In this document: positions 26,146 through 35,008 of the stretch, one piece after another | Position numbering within the stretch: the stretch's first letter is position 1 | How the letters are laid out: every line of letters starts with the position of its first letter | Source of the DNA: an uncultured Shinella sp. | GTDB taxonomy: Bacteria; Pseudomonadota; Alphaproteobacteria; Rhizobiales; Rhizobiaceae | Direction of reading: 5' to 3' | NCBI RefSeq assembly: GCF_946479415.1 | Contig: NZ_CAMLFY010000008.1 | Span: 1 to 64,000 of the forward strand | Length of the DNA stretch: 64,000 nucleotides | The notes under the pieces: generated by a model | Told to the model about the DNA's origin: nothing | Databases searched by the model: none | The model's input: only the letters and a program-made list of their open reading frames with translations | Translations under genes and position numbers: made by a program

Positions 26146-27030
26146 ATGTTCAAGGGATCCCTTCCCGCTCTCGTCACCCCCTTTACCGATGCCGGCGCCG
26201 TCGATGAAGACGCGTTCGCCGCCTATGTCGAATGGCAGATCGGTGAGGGCAGCCACGGTCTCGTTCCGGTGGGCACCACCGGCGAGTCGCCGACGCTGTC
26301 CCATGACGAGCACAAACGGGTGGTGGAACTCTGCATCAAGGTGGCGAAGGGCCGCGTTCCGGTCATTGCCGGTGCGGGCTCCAACAACACCAAGGAAGCG
26401 ATCGATCTCGCCCAGCACGCCGAAAAGGCCGGTGCGGACGCGGCTCTCGTCGTGACGCCCTATTACAACAAGCCGACGCAGAAGGGTCTCTTCGCGCACT
26501 ATGCCGCGATTGCCGGCGCCGTGAAGCTGCCGATCGTCATCTACAACATTCCCGGCCGTTCCGTCGTCGACATGACGCCGGAAACGATGGGCGCGTTGGT
26601 GAAGGCGCATCCCTCGATCATGGGCGTCAAGGATGCGACGGGCAAGATCGAGCGCGTGTCCGAACAGCGCCTCACCTGTGGCAAGGGTTTCGTCCAGCTT
26701 TCGGGTGAAGACGCGACCGCACTCGGCTTCAACGCCCATGGCGGCGTCGGCTGCATCTCGGTCACGGCCAATGTCGCGCCGCGCCTGTGCGCCGAATTCC
26801 AGGAAGCGACGCTGGCGGGTGATTACGCCAAGGCACTGGAATACCAGGACAAGCTGATGCCGCTGCACAAGGCGATCTTCCTGGAACCGGGTCTTTGCGG
26901 CGCGAAATACGCGCTGAACCGCACCCGCGGCATGAACCGCTTCGTGCGTTCGCCGCTTCTGCCCACTCTGGAGCCGGCCACGGAGGCTGCCATCGACGCG
27001 GCGCTGCGCCACGCCGGTCTGCTGAACTGA
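26146..27030 (+). CDS. dapA: 4-hydroxy-tetrahydrodipicolinate synthase (DapA)
   Basis: 294 residues, standard length. It condenses pyruvate with aspartate semialdehyde at the entry to lysine and diaminopimelate synthesis. The TIM-barrel shows [10 protein letters not shown] (Thr residues of the catalytic triad), [16 protein letters not shown] with the catalytic tyrosine and GVKDATGK with the Schiff-base lysine. AGGAG is seven bases before the ATG. smpB starts one base after its stop, so the two are translated from one message; the link with diaminopimelate for peptidoglycan is independent of smpB function and the pairing is common in rhizobia. Confidence 0.97.
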   Translation: MFKGSLPALVTPFTDAGAVDEDAFAAYVEWQIGEGSHGLVPVGTTGESPTLSHDEHKRVVELCIKVAKGRVPVIAGAGSNNTKEAIDLAQHAEKAGADAALVVTPYYNKPTQKGLFAHYAAIAGAVKLPIVIYNIPGRSVVDMTPETMGALVKAHPSIMGVKDATGKIERVSEQRLTCGKGFVQLSGEDATALGFNAHGGVGCISVTANVAPRLCAEFQEATLAGDYAKALEYQDKLMPLHKAIFLEPGLCGAKYALNRTRGMNRFVRSPLLPTLEPATEAAIDAALRHAGLLN

Positions 27031-27031
27031 T

Positions 27032-27511
27032 ATGGCAACAAAGGCACGCCCAGCGACGGTCAAGAAGATTGTAGCGGAAAACCGCAAGGCCCGCTTCAAC
27101 TACGAGATCATCGATACCTACGAGGCCGGTCTGGTTCTGACCGGCACGGAGGTCAAATCGCTGCGTGAAGGCAAGGCGAATATTGCAGAGTCCTACGCCT
27201 CGGATGAGGGCGGCGAGATCTGGCTGATCAATTCCTATCTGCCGGAATATCTGCAGGCGAATCGCTTCAACCACGAGACCCGCCGCCGCCGCAAGCTGCT
27301 GCTGTCCAAACGCGAGATCCATCGCCTGCGCGTCGCGATCAACCGCGAAGGCATGACGCTGGTGCCGTTGAAAGTCTATTTCAACGATGTCGGCCGGGCC
27401 AAGCTCGAGCTTGCGCTCGCCAAGGGCAAGAAGCTGCACGACAAGCGCGAGACCGAGAAGGAACGCGACTGGAACCGCCAGAAGGGCCGCCTGCTGCGCG
27501 ATCGCGGCTGA
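27032..27511 (+). CDS. smpB: SsrA-binding protein SmpB
   Basis: 159 residues, full length. It binds tmRNA and takes it to stalled ribosomes for trans-translation. The OB-fold start ([21 protein letters not shown], given here only by position 16-36) and [15 protein letters not shown] are diagnostic, as is the basic C-terminal tail ([19 protein letters not shown]) that enters the mRNA channel. Its ATG follows the dapA stop by one base, so translation is probably coupled. The ssrA gene itself is not in the window. Confidence 0.97.
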   Translation: MATKARPATVKKIVAENRKARFNYEIIDTYEAGLVLTGTEVKSLREGKANIAESYASDEGGEIWLINSYLPEYLQANRFNHETRRRRKLLLSKREIHRLRVAINREGMTLVPLKVYFNDVGRAKLELALAKGKKLHDKRETEKERDWNRQKGRLLRDRG

Positions 27512-27522
27512 GCGACTTTCAA

Positions 27523-27544
27523 GCGCCGGCCGTCAGGCCGGCGC
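27523..27544. terminator. GC hairpin between convergent smpB and hypothetical gene
   Basis: GCGCCGGCC (27523-27531), loop GTCA and GGCCGGCGC (27536-27544) are perfect complements. There is no clear T-run on either side, so termination strength is uncertain. Confidence 0.5.
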
Positions 27545-27567
27545 CCATCCCGATTTCACAATGAAAT

Positions 27568-28044
27568 TCAGAACTGTGCGTAAAGCTGCGCGATGACCGA
27601 CTGCTGTGCGGCGCGGGCGAGCTCGGCGCCGGTCGTCTCGGCCGGCACATCCGGCGAGGGCGCCGGGTTGGCGCTTGGTGTGCGCGGGGCGAGGAAGGAC
27701 GAGAGCAGCGCGTTGAGATCCGTGCTCTCGATCGCCAGGCGCGCGGTCGGGTTGCGCTCTGCGGAAACGCGGGCTTCACCCGTCACCTGGGTGGACGGCG
27801 CGGCATAGACGGGGACGTTGGAAATGCCCGGCTGACCGTTCGGAGCATAGAGGAAACTGAGGTCGCCGATATCCTCGGCGGTCTCCGACGGTGTCGAGAC
27901 CTGCGTGACGGGCTGCGGCACGGTGAGCGCAGTAAGGGCGGAGGCGGCGGGGCGATTTTCCACCGCAGGCGTCGCCGCGCGCACTTCAAGCGCGTTCGAT
28001 ACGGCCCGGTAGCTGTTGCCCGAAAGCGAGACTGCGTCCACCAT
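27568..28044 (-). CDS. Hypothetical protein, proline/alanine-rich
   Basis: 158 residues from the ATG at 28044. No known domain is recognised. The middle is rich in Pro, Ala, Ser and Thr (TPAVENRPAASAL; SANPAPSPDVPAE), as in low-complexity linkers, and the C-terminus is a short amphipathic helix (ELARAAQQSVIAQLYAQF). Upstream in-frame alternatives (ATG 28131, TTG 28140) would add residues with no ribosome site. No signal peptide or membrane segment. It is convergent to smpB. A similar proline-rich protein often accompanies this locus in rhizobia, but I cannot name a function. Confidence 0.55.
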   Translation of the reverse strand: MVDAVSLSGNSYRAVSNALEVRAATPAVENRPAASALTALTVPQPVTQVSTPSETAEDIGDLSFLYAPNGQPGISNVPVYAAPSTQVTGEARVSAERNPTARLAIESTDLNALLSSFLAPRTPSANPAPSPDVPAETTGAELARAAQQSVIAQLYAQF

Positions 28045-28275
28045 GTTGCGAAATGTCCCAATGCGAAATGACTGTACGGCAATGGGAATATCAGGAGAAA
28101 CTTGCGGAACATTAATGGCCCGCCAGGGCATTTGATTCAATGTTTAACGGAACATTGAAAAGCCTGGAATTTCAGGGTTTTCGCGTCGGGAAATTCCAAG
28201 AAAAACCGCAAGCTAGGCCCTGAACGCATCAACGTCCCGGAGCGGGACGTTGATGAAGGAGGAGCGAGATGGGGC

Positions 28276-28854
28276 TTACTCTGCGACGTTGTCTGCCGCC
28301 GGCTCGACGTTGCGCTGCGGGCGCTCGGACGGGTCGCGGCCGATCTCGGCCTTCAGCGTGCCGAGATCGATGAAATAGTCGGCCTGGCGGCGCAGGTCGT
28401 CGGCGATCATCGGCGGCTGGGTCTGCATCGTGGAGACGACGGACACCTTGCGCCCCTTGCGTTGCAGCGCCTCGACGAGCGTGGTGAAATCGCCGTCGCC
28501 GGAGAAGATGACGAGATGATCGACGGTCTCGGATTGCTCCATGGCATCGATGGCAAGCTCGATATCCATGTTGCCCTTGATCTTGCGACGTCCAAGCGAG
28601 TCGGTGAACTCCTTGGCCGGCTTGGTAACGACCTTGTAGCCGTTATAGTCCAGCCAGTCGATCAGCGGGCGGATCGAGGAATATTCCTGGTCTTCGATGA
28701 GGGCCGTGTAGTAATAGGCGCGCAGCAGATAGCCGCGTTTCTGGAAGGCCTTGAGAAGTTTTCTGTAATCGATATCAAATCCGAGTGTCCTGGAAGCCGC
28801 ATAGAGATTTGCACCGTCGATGAAGAGGGCGATTTTCTCGCGGGGATCGAACAT
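28276..28854 (-). CDS. NYN-domain (LabA/DUF88) putative RNase
   Basis: 192 residues. The PIN-like NYN fold is clear: FIDGANLY with the first catalytic aspartate near residue 13, a second acidic cluster KGNMDIELAIDAM near 95, and VIFSGDGDFTTLVEAL near 115 with further metal-binding aspartates. Such proteins (LabA-like, DUF88) are thought to be metal-dependent nucleases acting on RNA. The ATG at 28854 has AAGGA about ten bases upstream. The acidic C-terminal tail (PSERPQRNVEPAADNVAE) is probably disordered. It is divergent from the rpoZ-rsh locus. Confidence 0.85.
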   Translation of the reverse strand: MFDPREKIALFIDGANLYAASRTLGFDIDYRKLLKAFQKRGYLLRAYYYTALIEDQEYSSIRPLIDWLDYNGYKVVTKPAKEFTDSLGRRKIKGNMDIELAIDAMEQSETVDHLVIFSGDGDFTTLVEALQRKGRKVSVVSTMQTQPPMIADDLRRQADYFIDLGTLKAEIGRDPSERPQRNVEPAADNVAE

Positions 28855-29159
28855 GCCGGGAAATCCTTTTAAGTAGACGTTGAGCTAAACAGTACGGTTT
28901 TGAACATGTCCCGGCACTTCCGGATGCACTGGCCGGTTGAATTAACTCTTTTTCATATAATCTTCATTTAGGGCAGCCGAACACGCTTTCCAAGCAAACC
29001 TAGGTTGCGCATACGATTTTTGTCACCGGCATCGTTTCAGCAAATTCAAGGACTTCGGAATTGGGGAACAGTTCCCGCACGTTACCCTATTTGTCCGATA
29101 TTTGGTTATTCCGCTTTCCGTAACGTCAGAACTCAACCATAAATTACATGGGGAGACTT
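28855..29159. other. Intergenic region between the NYN gene and the rpoZ leader
   Basis: About 305 bases, AT-richer than its surroundings, holding the divergent promoters of the NYN gene and rpoZ. I see no coding sequence and no clearly assignable hairpin. Confidence 0.4.
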
Positions 29160-29240
29160 ATGACACGCAGCGCCGGGGATATGGGAAGGAAAAACTTGAA
29201 TTTTTCTCCCTTTGCCTGTATCGGGCATGCAAACTCCTGA
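29160..29240 (+). CDS. Possible 26-residue leader peptide upstream of rpoZ
   Basis: An ATG with GGGGAG five bases upstream opens a 26-codon frame ([17 protein letters not shown] and on) that stops 25 bases before the rpoZ ATG. The ribosome site is better than those of several real genes here, but there is no family support and the product is unremarkable. A sigma70-like TTGAAT-N17-TATCGG (29196-29224) overlaps it; if that is the rpoZ promoter, the peptide is not on the rpoZ message. Confidence 0.2.
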   Translation: MTRSAGDMGRKNLNFSPFACIGHANS

Positions 29241-29265
29241 AATTCTTGATCACAAAGGACAGGCA

Positions 29266-29670
29266 ATGGCCCGTGTCACCGTTGAAGATTGCATTGACAA
29301 AGTAGACAACCGCTTCGAGCTGGTTCTGCTTGCAAGCCATCGCGCCCGCCTCATCTCGCAGGGTGCGGCCATCACCATAGACCGCGACAACGACAAGAAC
29401 CCCGTCGTTGCTCTGCGTGAAATCGCCGACGAAACGCTCTCGCCCGACGACCTCAAGGAAGACCTGATCCACTCGCTGCAGAAGCATGTCGAAGTGGACG
29501 AGCCCGAGCCCGATCCGGCAAGCCTTGCTGCCGACACCGCATCCACGACGGCCGCCGTCGACGAGGACGAGGACCAGCCGGAAACCATCACCTTCGACCG
29601 CATGTCGGAAGAAGAGCTGCTGGCCGGCATCGAAGGTCTCGTGCCGCCGGAAAAGAGCGACGATTACTGA
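29266..29670 (+). CDS. rpoZ: RNA polymerase omega subunit (RpoZ)
   Basis: 134 residues. The conserved N-terminal omega fold ([21 protein letters not shown] given by positions 1-21, then [12 protein letters not shown]) is followed by the long acidic tail usual in alphaproteobacteria, ending PPEKSDDY. Omega helps assemble beta' and binds ppGpp in proteobacteria. AAAGGA lies seven bases before the ATG at 29266; the open frame to 29212 is upstream sequence. It precedes rsh, the ppGpp synthetase/hydrolase, but a strong terminator lies between them. Confidence 0.95.
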   Translation: MARVTVEDCIDKVDNRFELVLLASHRARLISQGAAITIDRDNDKNPVVALREIADETLSPDDLKEDLIHSLQKHVEVDEPEPDPASLAADTASTTAAVDEDEDQPETITFDRMSEEELLAGIEGLVPPEKSDDY

Positions 29671-29671
29671 T

Positions 29672-29688
29672 TTCGGTAATTTACCGAA
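29672..29688. promoter_or_regulatory. 17-bp perfect palindrome directly after the rpoZ stop
   Basis: TTCGGTAA (29672-29679), T, TTACCGAA (29681-29688). It starts two bases after the rpoZ stop and lies 22 bases before the terminator stem. It could be a first hairpin in the message or a protein-binding site in front of rsh. Confidence 0.4.
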
Positions 29689-29710
29689 GCCTTTGATATT
29701 GCGAATGCCG

Positions 29711-29746
29711 GTGCGCCCCTCTTATGGTCGGGGCGCACTTTTTTTT
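29711..29746 (+). terminator. Canonical intrinsic terminator between rpoZ and rsh
   Basis: GTGCGCCCC (29711-29719) and GGGGCGCAC (29730-29738) pair perfectly over a ten-base loop and are followed by eight T residues (29739-29746). The rsh ATG is only 34 bases further on. Confidence 0.92.
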
Positions 29747-29780
29747 GCCCCGCCGCGCGCGGGGAGGGAGCCGACCGAGA

Positions 29781-32012
29781 ATGATGCGCCAATATGAACT
29801 CGTCGAACGAGTTCAGAAGTACAAGCCCGATGTCAACGAGGCCCTGCTCAACAGGGCCTATGTCTATGCCATGCAGAAGCATGGGCAGCAGAAGCGGGCG
29901 AGCGGCGATCCCTATATTTCGCATCCCCTCGAAGTCGCCGCCATCCTGACCGACATGCGCCTCGACGAATCGACGATCGCGGTCGCCCTGCTGCACGACA
30001 CGATCGAGGACACCAGCGCGACGCGCGGCGAGATCGACGAACTGTTCGGCGAGGATATCGGCGCGCTGGTCGAAGGCCTCACCAAGATCAAGAAGCTCGA
30101 TCTCGTTTCCAAGAAGGCCAAGCAGGCGGAAAACCTGCGCAAGCTGCTGCTCGCCATTTCCGATGACGTGCGCGTGCTGCTCGTCAAGCTCGCCGACCGG
30201 CTGCACAATATGCGCACGCTGGACCACATGACGCCGGAAAAGCGCGCCCGCATCTCCGAGGAGACGATGGATATCTATGCGCCGCTCGCCGGCCGCATGG
30301 GCATGCAGGACATGCGCGAGGAGCTGGAAAACCTCTCCTTCCGCCATATCAATCCGGAAGCCTTCGAGACCGTCACGAAAAAGCTGGAGGAACTCTCCCG
30401 CCGCAACGAGGGGCTCATCCGCAAGATCGAGGACGAACTGCGCGAGTTGCTGGTCGTCAACGGCCTTGACGATGCGCTCGTCAAGGGACGGCAGAAGACG
30501 GTCTATTCGGTTTTCCGTAAGATGCAGTCGAAGTCGCTGTCCTTCGAGCAGCTCTCCGACGTCTATGCCTTCCGCATTCTCGTGGATGATATCCCGGCCT
30601 GTTATGCCGCGCTCGGCATCGTGCACACGCGCTGGCGCGTCGTGCCGGGCCGCTTCAAGGACTATATCTCGACGCCGAAGCAGAACGACTATCAGTCGAT
30701 CCACACCACCATCGTCGGCCCGTCGCGCCAGCGCATCGAGCTGCAGATCCGCACCAAGCGCATGCACGAGATCGCCGAATACGGTATCGCCGCGCATTCG
30801 CTCTACAAGGACAAGGAAGTGGTGATCGGCGAGGTGCGCACGACATCGCCGCGCTCGAATGCCTATGCCATGCTGCGCCGGACGATCGAGGCGCTGGCCG
30901 AAGGCGACAATCCGGAAGAATTCCTCGAGCATACCAAGCTCGAACTCTTCCAGGACCAGGTGTTCACCTTCACGCCCAAGGGCCAGCTGATCACCCTGCC
31001 GCGCGGCGCTACGCCGATCGATTTCGCCTATGCCGTACACACCAATGTCGGCGATACCTGCGTCGGCGCCAAGATCAATGGCCGCATCATGCCGCTCGTC
31101 ACGCGGCTCTCCAACGGCGACGAGGTGGAGATCATCCGCTCCGGCATTCAGGTGCCGCCGCCGGCCTGGGAGGAGATTGTCGTCACCGGCAAGGCGCGTG
31201 CTGCCATCCGCCGCGCCACCCGCGCCGCCGTGCGCAAGCAATATGCCGGCCTCGGCTACCGCATTCTGGAGCGCACCTTCGATCGCGCCGGCAAATCCTT
31301 CTCGCGGGATGGTCTGAAGCCCGTGCTGCATCGCCTTGGCCAGAAGGACGTCGAGGACGCCATCGCCTCCGTCGGCCGCGGCGAGCTTTCCTCGCTCGAC
31401 GTGCTGCGCGCCGTCTTCCCGGATTATCAGGACGAGCGCGTGACGGTGAAGCCCAACACGGAGGAGGGCTGGTTCAACATGCGCAGCGCCGCCGGCATGG
31501 TCTTCAAGCTGCCCGGCAAGGCGAAGTCCGCGCTGGAGGGCGCTGAGACCGAAACCGGTCCCGAAGCTCTGCCGATCCGCGGCCTCTCCGGCAATGCCGA
31601 GGTGCATTTCTCCGCCGGCGGCGCCGTGCCGGGTGATCGCATCATCGGCATCATGGAGAAGGACAAGGGCATCACGATCTATCCGATCCAGTCGCCGGCG
31701 CTGCAAAAGTTCGACGACGAGCCGGAGCGCTGGATCGACGTGCGCTGGGATCTCGACGAGGCCAACAACACCCGTTTCATGGCGCGCATCGTGATCAATG
31801 CGCTGAACGAGCCGGGCACGCTGGCCGAAGTTACGCAGACGATCGCCACGAGCGACATCAATATCCGCTCCATGTCGATGACGCGGGTGGCGACGGATTT
31901 CACCGAAGTGCACATCGATCTTGAAGTCTGGGATCTCCGCCAGCTGAACCAGCTGATGGGCCAGCTCAAGGAGCTTCAGTGCGTCTCGACGATCAGCCGC
32001 GTGTTTACATGA
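29781..32012 (+). CDS. rsh: Bifunctional (p)ppGpp synthetase/hydrolase Rsh (RelA/SpoT)
   Basis: 743 residues. Domains in order: HD hydrolase (HPLEVAAIL, LLHDTIEDT, KLADRLHNMRTL), ppGpp synthetase (KGRQKTVYSVFRKM, DVYAFRILVDD, KQNDYQSIHTTI, ELQIRTKRMHEIAE), TGS (FTPKGQLITLPRGATPIDFAY), a helical zinc-finger-like region and a C-terminal ACT domain (RIVINALNEPGTLAEV). Both catalytic centres look intact, so it should make and degrade the alarmone, as the single Rsh of rhizobia does. Start is ATG 29781 or the next codon. It follows rpoZ, but the terminator at 29711 implies a separate promoter or regulated read-through. Confidence 0.96.
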   Translation: MMRQYELVERVQKYKPDVNEALLNRAYVYAMQKHGQQKRASGDPYISHPLEVAAILTDMRLDESTIAVALLHDTIEDTSATRGEIDELFGEDIGALVEGLTKIKKLDLVSKKAKQAENLRKLLLAISDDVRVLLVKLADRLHNMRTLDHMTPEKRARISEETMDIYAPLAGRMGMQDMREELENLSFRHINPEAFETVTKKLEELSRRNEGLIRKIEDELRELLVVNGLDDALVKGRQKTVYSVFRKMQSKSLSFEQLSDVYAFRILVDDIPACYAALGIVHTRWRVVPGRFKDYISTPKQNDYQSIHTTIVGPSRQRIELQIRTKRMHEIAEYGIAAHSLYKDKEVVIGEVRTTSPRSNAYAMLRRTIEALAEGDNPEEFLEHTKLELFQDQVFTFTPKGQLITLPRGATPIDFAYAVHTNVGDTCVGAKINGRIMPLVTRLSNGDEVEIIRSGIQVPPPAWEEIVVTGKARAAIRRATRAAVRKQYAGLGYRILERTFDRAGKSFSRDGLKPVLHRLGQKDVEDAIASVGRGELSSLDVLRAVFPDYQDERVTVKPNTEEGWFNMRSAAGMVFKLPGKAKSALEGAETETGPEALPIRGLSGNAEVHFSAGGAVPGDRIIGIMEKDKGITIYPIQSPALQKFDDEPERWIDVRWDLDEANNTRFMARIVINALNEPGTLAEVTQTIATSDINIRSMSMTRVATDFTEVHIDLEVWDLRQLNQLMGQLKELQCVSTISRVFT

Positions 32013-32037
32013 CGGTTTCCATGCAAAAATATGGCAG

Positions 32038-32060
32038 CCTGCCCTGAATAAGGCAGGTTT
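32038..32060 (+). terminator. Weak hairpin terminator after rsh
   Basis: CCTGCC (32038-32043) and GGCAGG (32052-32057) form a short stem followed by TTTGCCC, 26 bases after the rsh stop. The stem is short and the T-run weak. Confidence 0.4.
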
Positions 32061-32180
32061 GCCCAACATTTGACCGGCCGTTATGCATCTTTCGCATGGC
32101 TGTATTGGAATAGTGTCGCTGGTGCCTTGGGGGTTCTAACCCTATCTTCTGCGTCGGGAGGTAACCGAAAGAGGTTTACC

Positions 32181-32333
32181 ATGTTGAAGCAGATCAAGAA
32201 CTTTGCCCGCGCCCTGCGCGTTCCGAACGCCGACGAGCGCGAGATGGCCTATCTCAACAGCGCCATCGACCGTATCGACCTGGAATATCGCCAGCGTCAG
32301 ATCGACCGCGGCCTGTTCCGCAAGTCTTTCTAA
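32181..32333 (+). CDS. DUF3563 family mini-protein
   Basis: 50 residues: MLKQIKNFARALRVPN at the start, then a charged helix (DEREMAYLNSAIDRIDLEYR) and the end GLFRKSF. This matches the short DUF3563 proteins found throughout rhizobia. ATG 32181 has GAGG six bases upstream. Amphipathic and highly charged, it has no signal peptide or membrane segment. No function is established. It stands alone between rsh and the DUF2062 gene with about 170 bases of upstream sequence, which suggests its own promoter and strong expression. Confidence 0.85.
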   Translation: MLKQIKNFARALRVPNADEREMAYLNSAIDRIDLEYRQRQIDRGLFRKSF

Positions 32334-32455
32334 GTCTTGAGATCAAGTGGCGCACCGGGTGCGCCACGGCCGTTCGTGGCGCCATGATGGCGCCGCTGTC
32401 GGCGCCCCTGCCAGCGCCATTGAAATGCCACTAACGGATCGGCTATGTCTTGGGC

Positions 32456-33052
32456 ATGTTGTTCAGACGCCGAAAGAAGGCCTCGATGGCCGACCGGTTG
32501 CGCGAATTCTTCTGGCCGCGCAAGGGGTTGACGCGTCCGGCGCGCTACCTTGCCAAGCGAATCCTGCGTCTTTCCGCGTCGCCGCATGCGGTGGCCGCAG
32601 GTGTTGCCGCCGGCATGTTTTCCGCCTTCACGCCGCTCCTGGGTTTCCATATCATCCTGGCCATGGCGCTTGCCTATCTGATGGCCGGCAATCTGCTGGC
32701 TGCGGCGCTCGCCACGACCATCGCCAATCCGCTCACCATTCCGCTGATTGCGCTCGCGACCTTCCGCGTCGGCGAGGCTCTTCTCGGAATCACCTCCAGC
32801 GAGGCGGTGACGGCGGCTGAACTCTTCCATCGGCTGGAGCACCTCCAGCTGTCCGAGCTTTGGCAGCCGGTGCTGAAGCCGATGCTTGCCGGCGCCGGTC
32901 TTCTCGGCCTCGTGACGGCCGCCATCGCCTATGGCGCGACGCGCTTTGCCGTACGCTCCTTCAAGGCGCGGCGTCATGCGCGCCTTCTGGAGCGCGCCGG
33001 CCTTTCCCCTAACCGCACAAGCGCACTTTCCCCCGGAGAAACGACCCTATGA
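32456..33052 (+). CDS. DUF2062 membrane protein
   Basis: 198 residues. A basic N-terminus ([10 protein letters not shown]) precedes a DUF2062 core with hydrophobic segments about 48-70 ([21 protein letters not shown]), 75-105 and 145-165, and a basic C-terminal tail. The conserved GxFxxFxPLxGFH and NPLTxP ([12 protein letters not shown]) motifs are present. Role unknown; the family is often near LPS or lipid genes. ATG 32456 is taken instead of the TTG at 32450. Its stop overlaps the acpS start (CTATGA), so the two are translationally coupled and the protein belongs to the acpS-lepB-rnc-era operon. Confidence 0.82.
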   Translation: MLFRRRKKASMADRLREFFWPRKGLTRPARYLAKRILRLSASPHAVAAGVAAGMFSAFTPLLGFHIILAMALAYLMAGNLLAAALATTIANPLTIPLIALATFRVGEALLGITSSEAVTAAELFHRLEHLQLSELWQPVLKPMLAGAGLLGLVTAAIAYGATRFAVRSFKARRHARLLERAGLSPNRTSALSPGETTL

Positions 33053-33459
33053 TCATCGGCATCGGCAGCGACCTCATCGACATCCGCCGGGTGGAGAAGT
33101 CGCTGGAGCGGTTCGGCGCGCGGTTCACCGATCGGTGTTTCACCGAGATCGAGCGGGCGAAGTCCGACGGGCGCAAGAACCGCGCGGCCTCCTATGCCAA
33201 GCGCTTCGCCGCCAAGGAGGCCTGTTCCAAGGCGCTCGGCACGGGTCTGGCGCAGGGCGTGTTCTGGAAGGATATGGGCGTCGTCAACCTGCCGGGCGGC
33301 AAACCGACGATGAAGCTGACGGGCGGGGCGCTGGAGCGGCTGCACCAGATGCTGCCTGCGGGCCATGAGGCGCGTATCCACATCACCATCACCGACGACT
33401 TTCCGCTGGCACAAGCTTTCGTGATCATCGAGGCGCTGCCGGCCGGAACGCCCGGATAA
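33049..33459 (+). CDS. acpS: Holo-[acyl-carrier-protein] synthase (AcpS)
   Basis: 136 residues. It transfers 4'-phosphopantetheine from CoA to the serine of apo-ACP for fatty acid synthesis. [14 protein letters not shown] carries the first magnesium-binding aspartate, and [15 protein letters not shown] the glutamate and lysine of the active site. The ATG overlaps the preceding stop by four bases. In E. coli acpS lies in the lepB-rnc-era-recO-pdxJ-acpS cluster; here it is at the head of lepB-rnc-era and pdxJ is absent from the window. Confidence 0.96.
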   Translation: MIIGIGSDLIDIRRVEKSLERFGARFTDRCFTEIERAKSDGRKNRAASYAKRFAAKEACSKALGTGLAQGVFWKDMGVVNLPGGKPTMKLTGGALERLHQMLPAGHEARIHITITDDFPLAQAFVIIEALPAGTPG

Positions 33460-33526
33460 CCGGATCCCCGCGTCTTTTTGACCGACGCGATTTCCAACAG
33501 ACAACCTTTCCTCTATAGAGGGCCAA

Positions 33527-34297
33527 ATGTTCGCAAATAAGGAAAAGTCCGGCGTGGCAGAGAAGACAGAAAAGGCCGAAGGCGGCCTGTGGGAAAACGT
33601 CAAGGTCATCATCCAGGCGCTGCTGCTCGCCGTGGTGATCCGCACGGTGCTCTTCCAGCCCTTCACCATCCCGTCCGGCTCGATGATGCCGACGCTGCTC
33701 GTCGGCGACTATCTCTTCGTCAACAAGTTCTCCTACGGCTATTCGAAATATTCGCTGCCGTTCTCGCCGAACCTGTTCTCCGGCCGCATCTTCGCAAGCG
33801 AGCCGAAGCGTGGCGACATCGTCGTCTTCCGCTTCCCGCCGAACCCGGACATCGATTACATCAAGCGCCTCGTCGGCCTGCCGGGTGACCGTATCCAGGT
33901 CAAGGACAGCGAACTCTACGTCAACGGCGTCGCGGTTCCGCGCGAGCACAATGGTTTCTTCCGCGCCGATGACCAGTATGACACCGGCGAGGACGTTCCG
34001 GTGTTCCGCGAAACGCTCGACAACGGCGTGACCTATGACACGCTCGACACGCGCCCCGGCACGGTCGGCGACAACACGCGCGAATTCATCGTGCCCGAAG
34101 GCCACTATTTCATGATGGGCGATAACCGCGACAACTCGGCCGACAGCCGTTTCGACGTCGGTTTCGTTCCGGCCGAGAACCTGATCGGCCGCGCCAGCCT
34201 GATCTTCTTCTCGCTCGGCCATGACACCGCCTTCAGCGAAATCTGGAAATGGCCGACCAACCTGCGCTGGGATCGCCTGTTCAAGGTCGTTGAATGA
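33527..34297 (+). CDS. lepB: Signal peptidase I (LepB)
   Basis: 256 residues. One N-terminal membrane segment (about 27-45, VIIQALLLAVVIRTVLF) anchors an extracytoplasmic catalytic domain: PSGSMMPTL with the nucleophilic serine, DYIKRLVGLPGDRI with the general-base lysine, and GDNRDNSADSR. It removes signal peptides from exported proteins, including several in this window. ATG 33527 follows GAGGG. It overlaps rnc by four bases (ATGA). Confidence 0.96.
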   Translation: MFANKEKSGVAEKTEKAEGGLWENVKVIIQALLLAVVIRTVLFQPFTIPSGSMMPTLLVGDYLFVNKFSYGYSKYSLPFSPNLFSGRIFASEPKRGDIVVFRFPPNPDIDYIKRLVGLPGDRIQVKDSELYVNGVAVPREHNGFFRADDQYDTGEDVPVFRETLDNGVTYDTLDTRPGTVGDNTREFIVPEGHYFMMGDNRDNSADSRFDVGFVPAENLIGRASLIFFSLGHDTAFSEIWKWPTNLRWDRLFKVVE

Positions 34298-35007
34298 AGG
34301 GCGCCATTCCGCTGAACGACGTCAACCGCAAGGCTCTCGAGGAGCTGATCGGCTACGCCTTCACCGACAAGGACCGTCTCGACCGGGCGATCACGCATGC
34401 GAGCGCCCGGCCGGGAAAAGGCAGCAATTACGAACGGCTCGAATTCCTCGGCGACCGCGTGCTTGGGCTCTGCGTCGCCGAGATGCTGTTCCGCACCTTT
34501 CGCGATGCCAAGGAGGGCGAGCTTTCCGTTCGCCTGAACCAGCTGGTCAGCGCCGAAAGTTGCGCGGCGGTCTCGGATGACCTCGCGCTGCACCGGTTCA
34601 TCCGCACCGGTGCGGATGTGAAGAAGCTCACCGGAAAAGCCATGCTGAATGTGCGCGCCGATGTGATAGAGTCGCTGATCGCCGCGATCTATCTCGACGG
34701 CGGGCTGGAAGCCGCACGCGGCTTCATCCTGCGCAACTGGGAGGGCAGGGCGGCCCGCGCGGAAGGTGCGCGGCGCGATGCCAAGACCGAATTGCAGGAA
34801 TGGGCGCATGCCCGCTTCGGCCTGACGCCGAACTACAAGGTGGACGAACGCTCCGGCCCGGATCACGACCCGCGCTTCACCGTGACGGTGGAGATCAAGG
34901 GCGTGAAGCCGGAAACCGGCATCGACCGCTCGAAACGGGCCGCGGAACAGGCGGCCGCAACGAAGATTCTGGAACGTGAAGGCGTCTGGCCCAAGGGCAG
35001 CGGCTGA
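34294..35007 (+). CDS. rnc: Ribonuclease III (Rnc)
   Basis: 237 residues. The RNase III domain has the signature NYERLEFLGDRVLG and a second acidic site in ADVIESLIAAIYLDGG, both with metal-binding residues present; the C-terminal double-stranded-RNA-binding domain runs from about 160 (DAKTELQEWAHARFG) to the end (KRAAEQAAATKIL). It processes rRNA precursors and double-stranded RNAs. ATGA overlap with lepB shows coupling. An imperfect 45-bp palindrome separates it from era. Confidence 0.96.
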   Translation: MKGAIPLNDVNRKALEELIGYAFTDKDRLDRAITHASARPGKGSNYERLEFLGDRVLGLCVAEMLFRTFRDAKEGELSVRLNQLVSAESCAAVSDDLALHRFIRTGADVKKLTGKAMLNVRADVIESLIAAIYLDGGLEAARGFILRNWEGRAARAEGARRDAKTELQEWAHARFGLTPNYKVDERSGPDHDPRFTVTVEIKGVKPETGIDRSKRAAEQAAATKILEREGVWPKGSG

Positions 35008-35008
35008 A

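Noticed and set aside
29664..32069. An 801-codon minus-strand open frame opposite rsh
   Set aside because: It spans a terminator and the rpoZ-rsh gap and shows only composition-driven residues, while rsh has complete domains.
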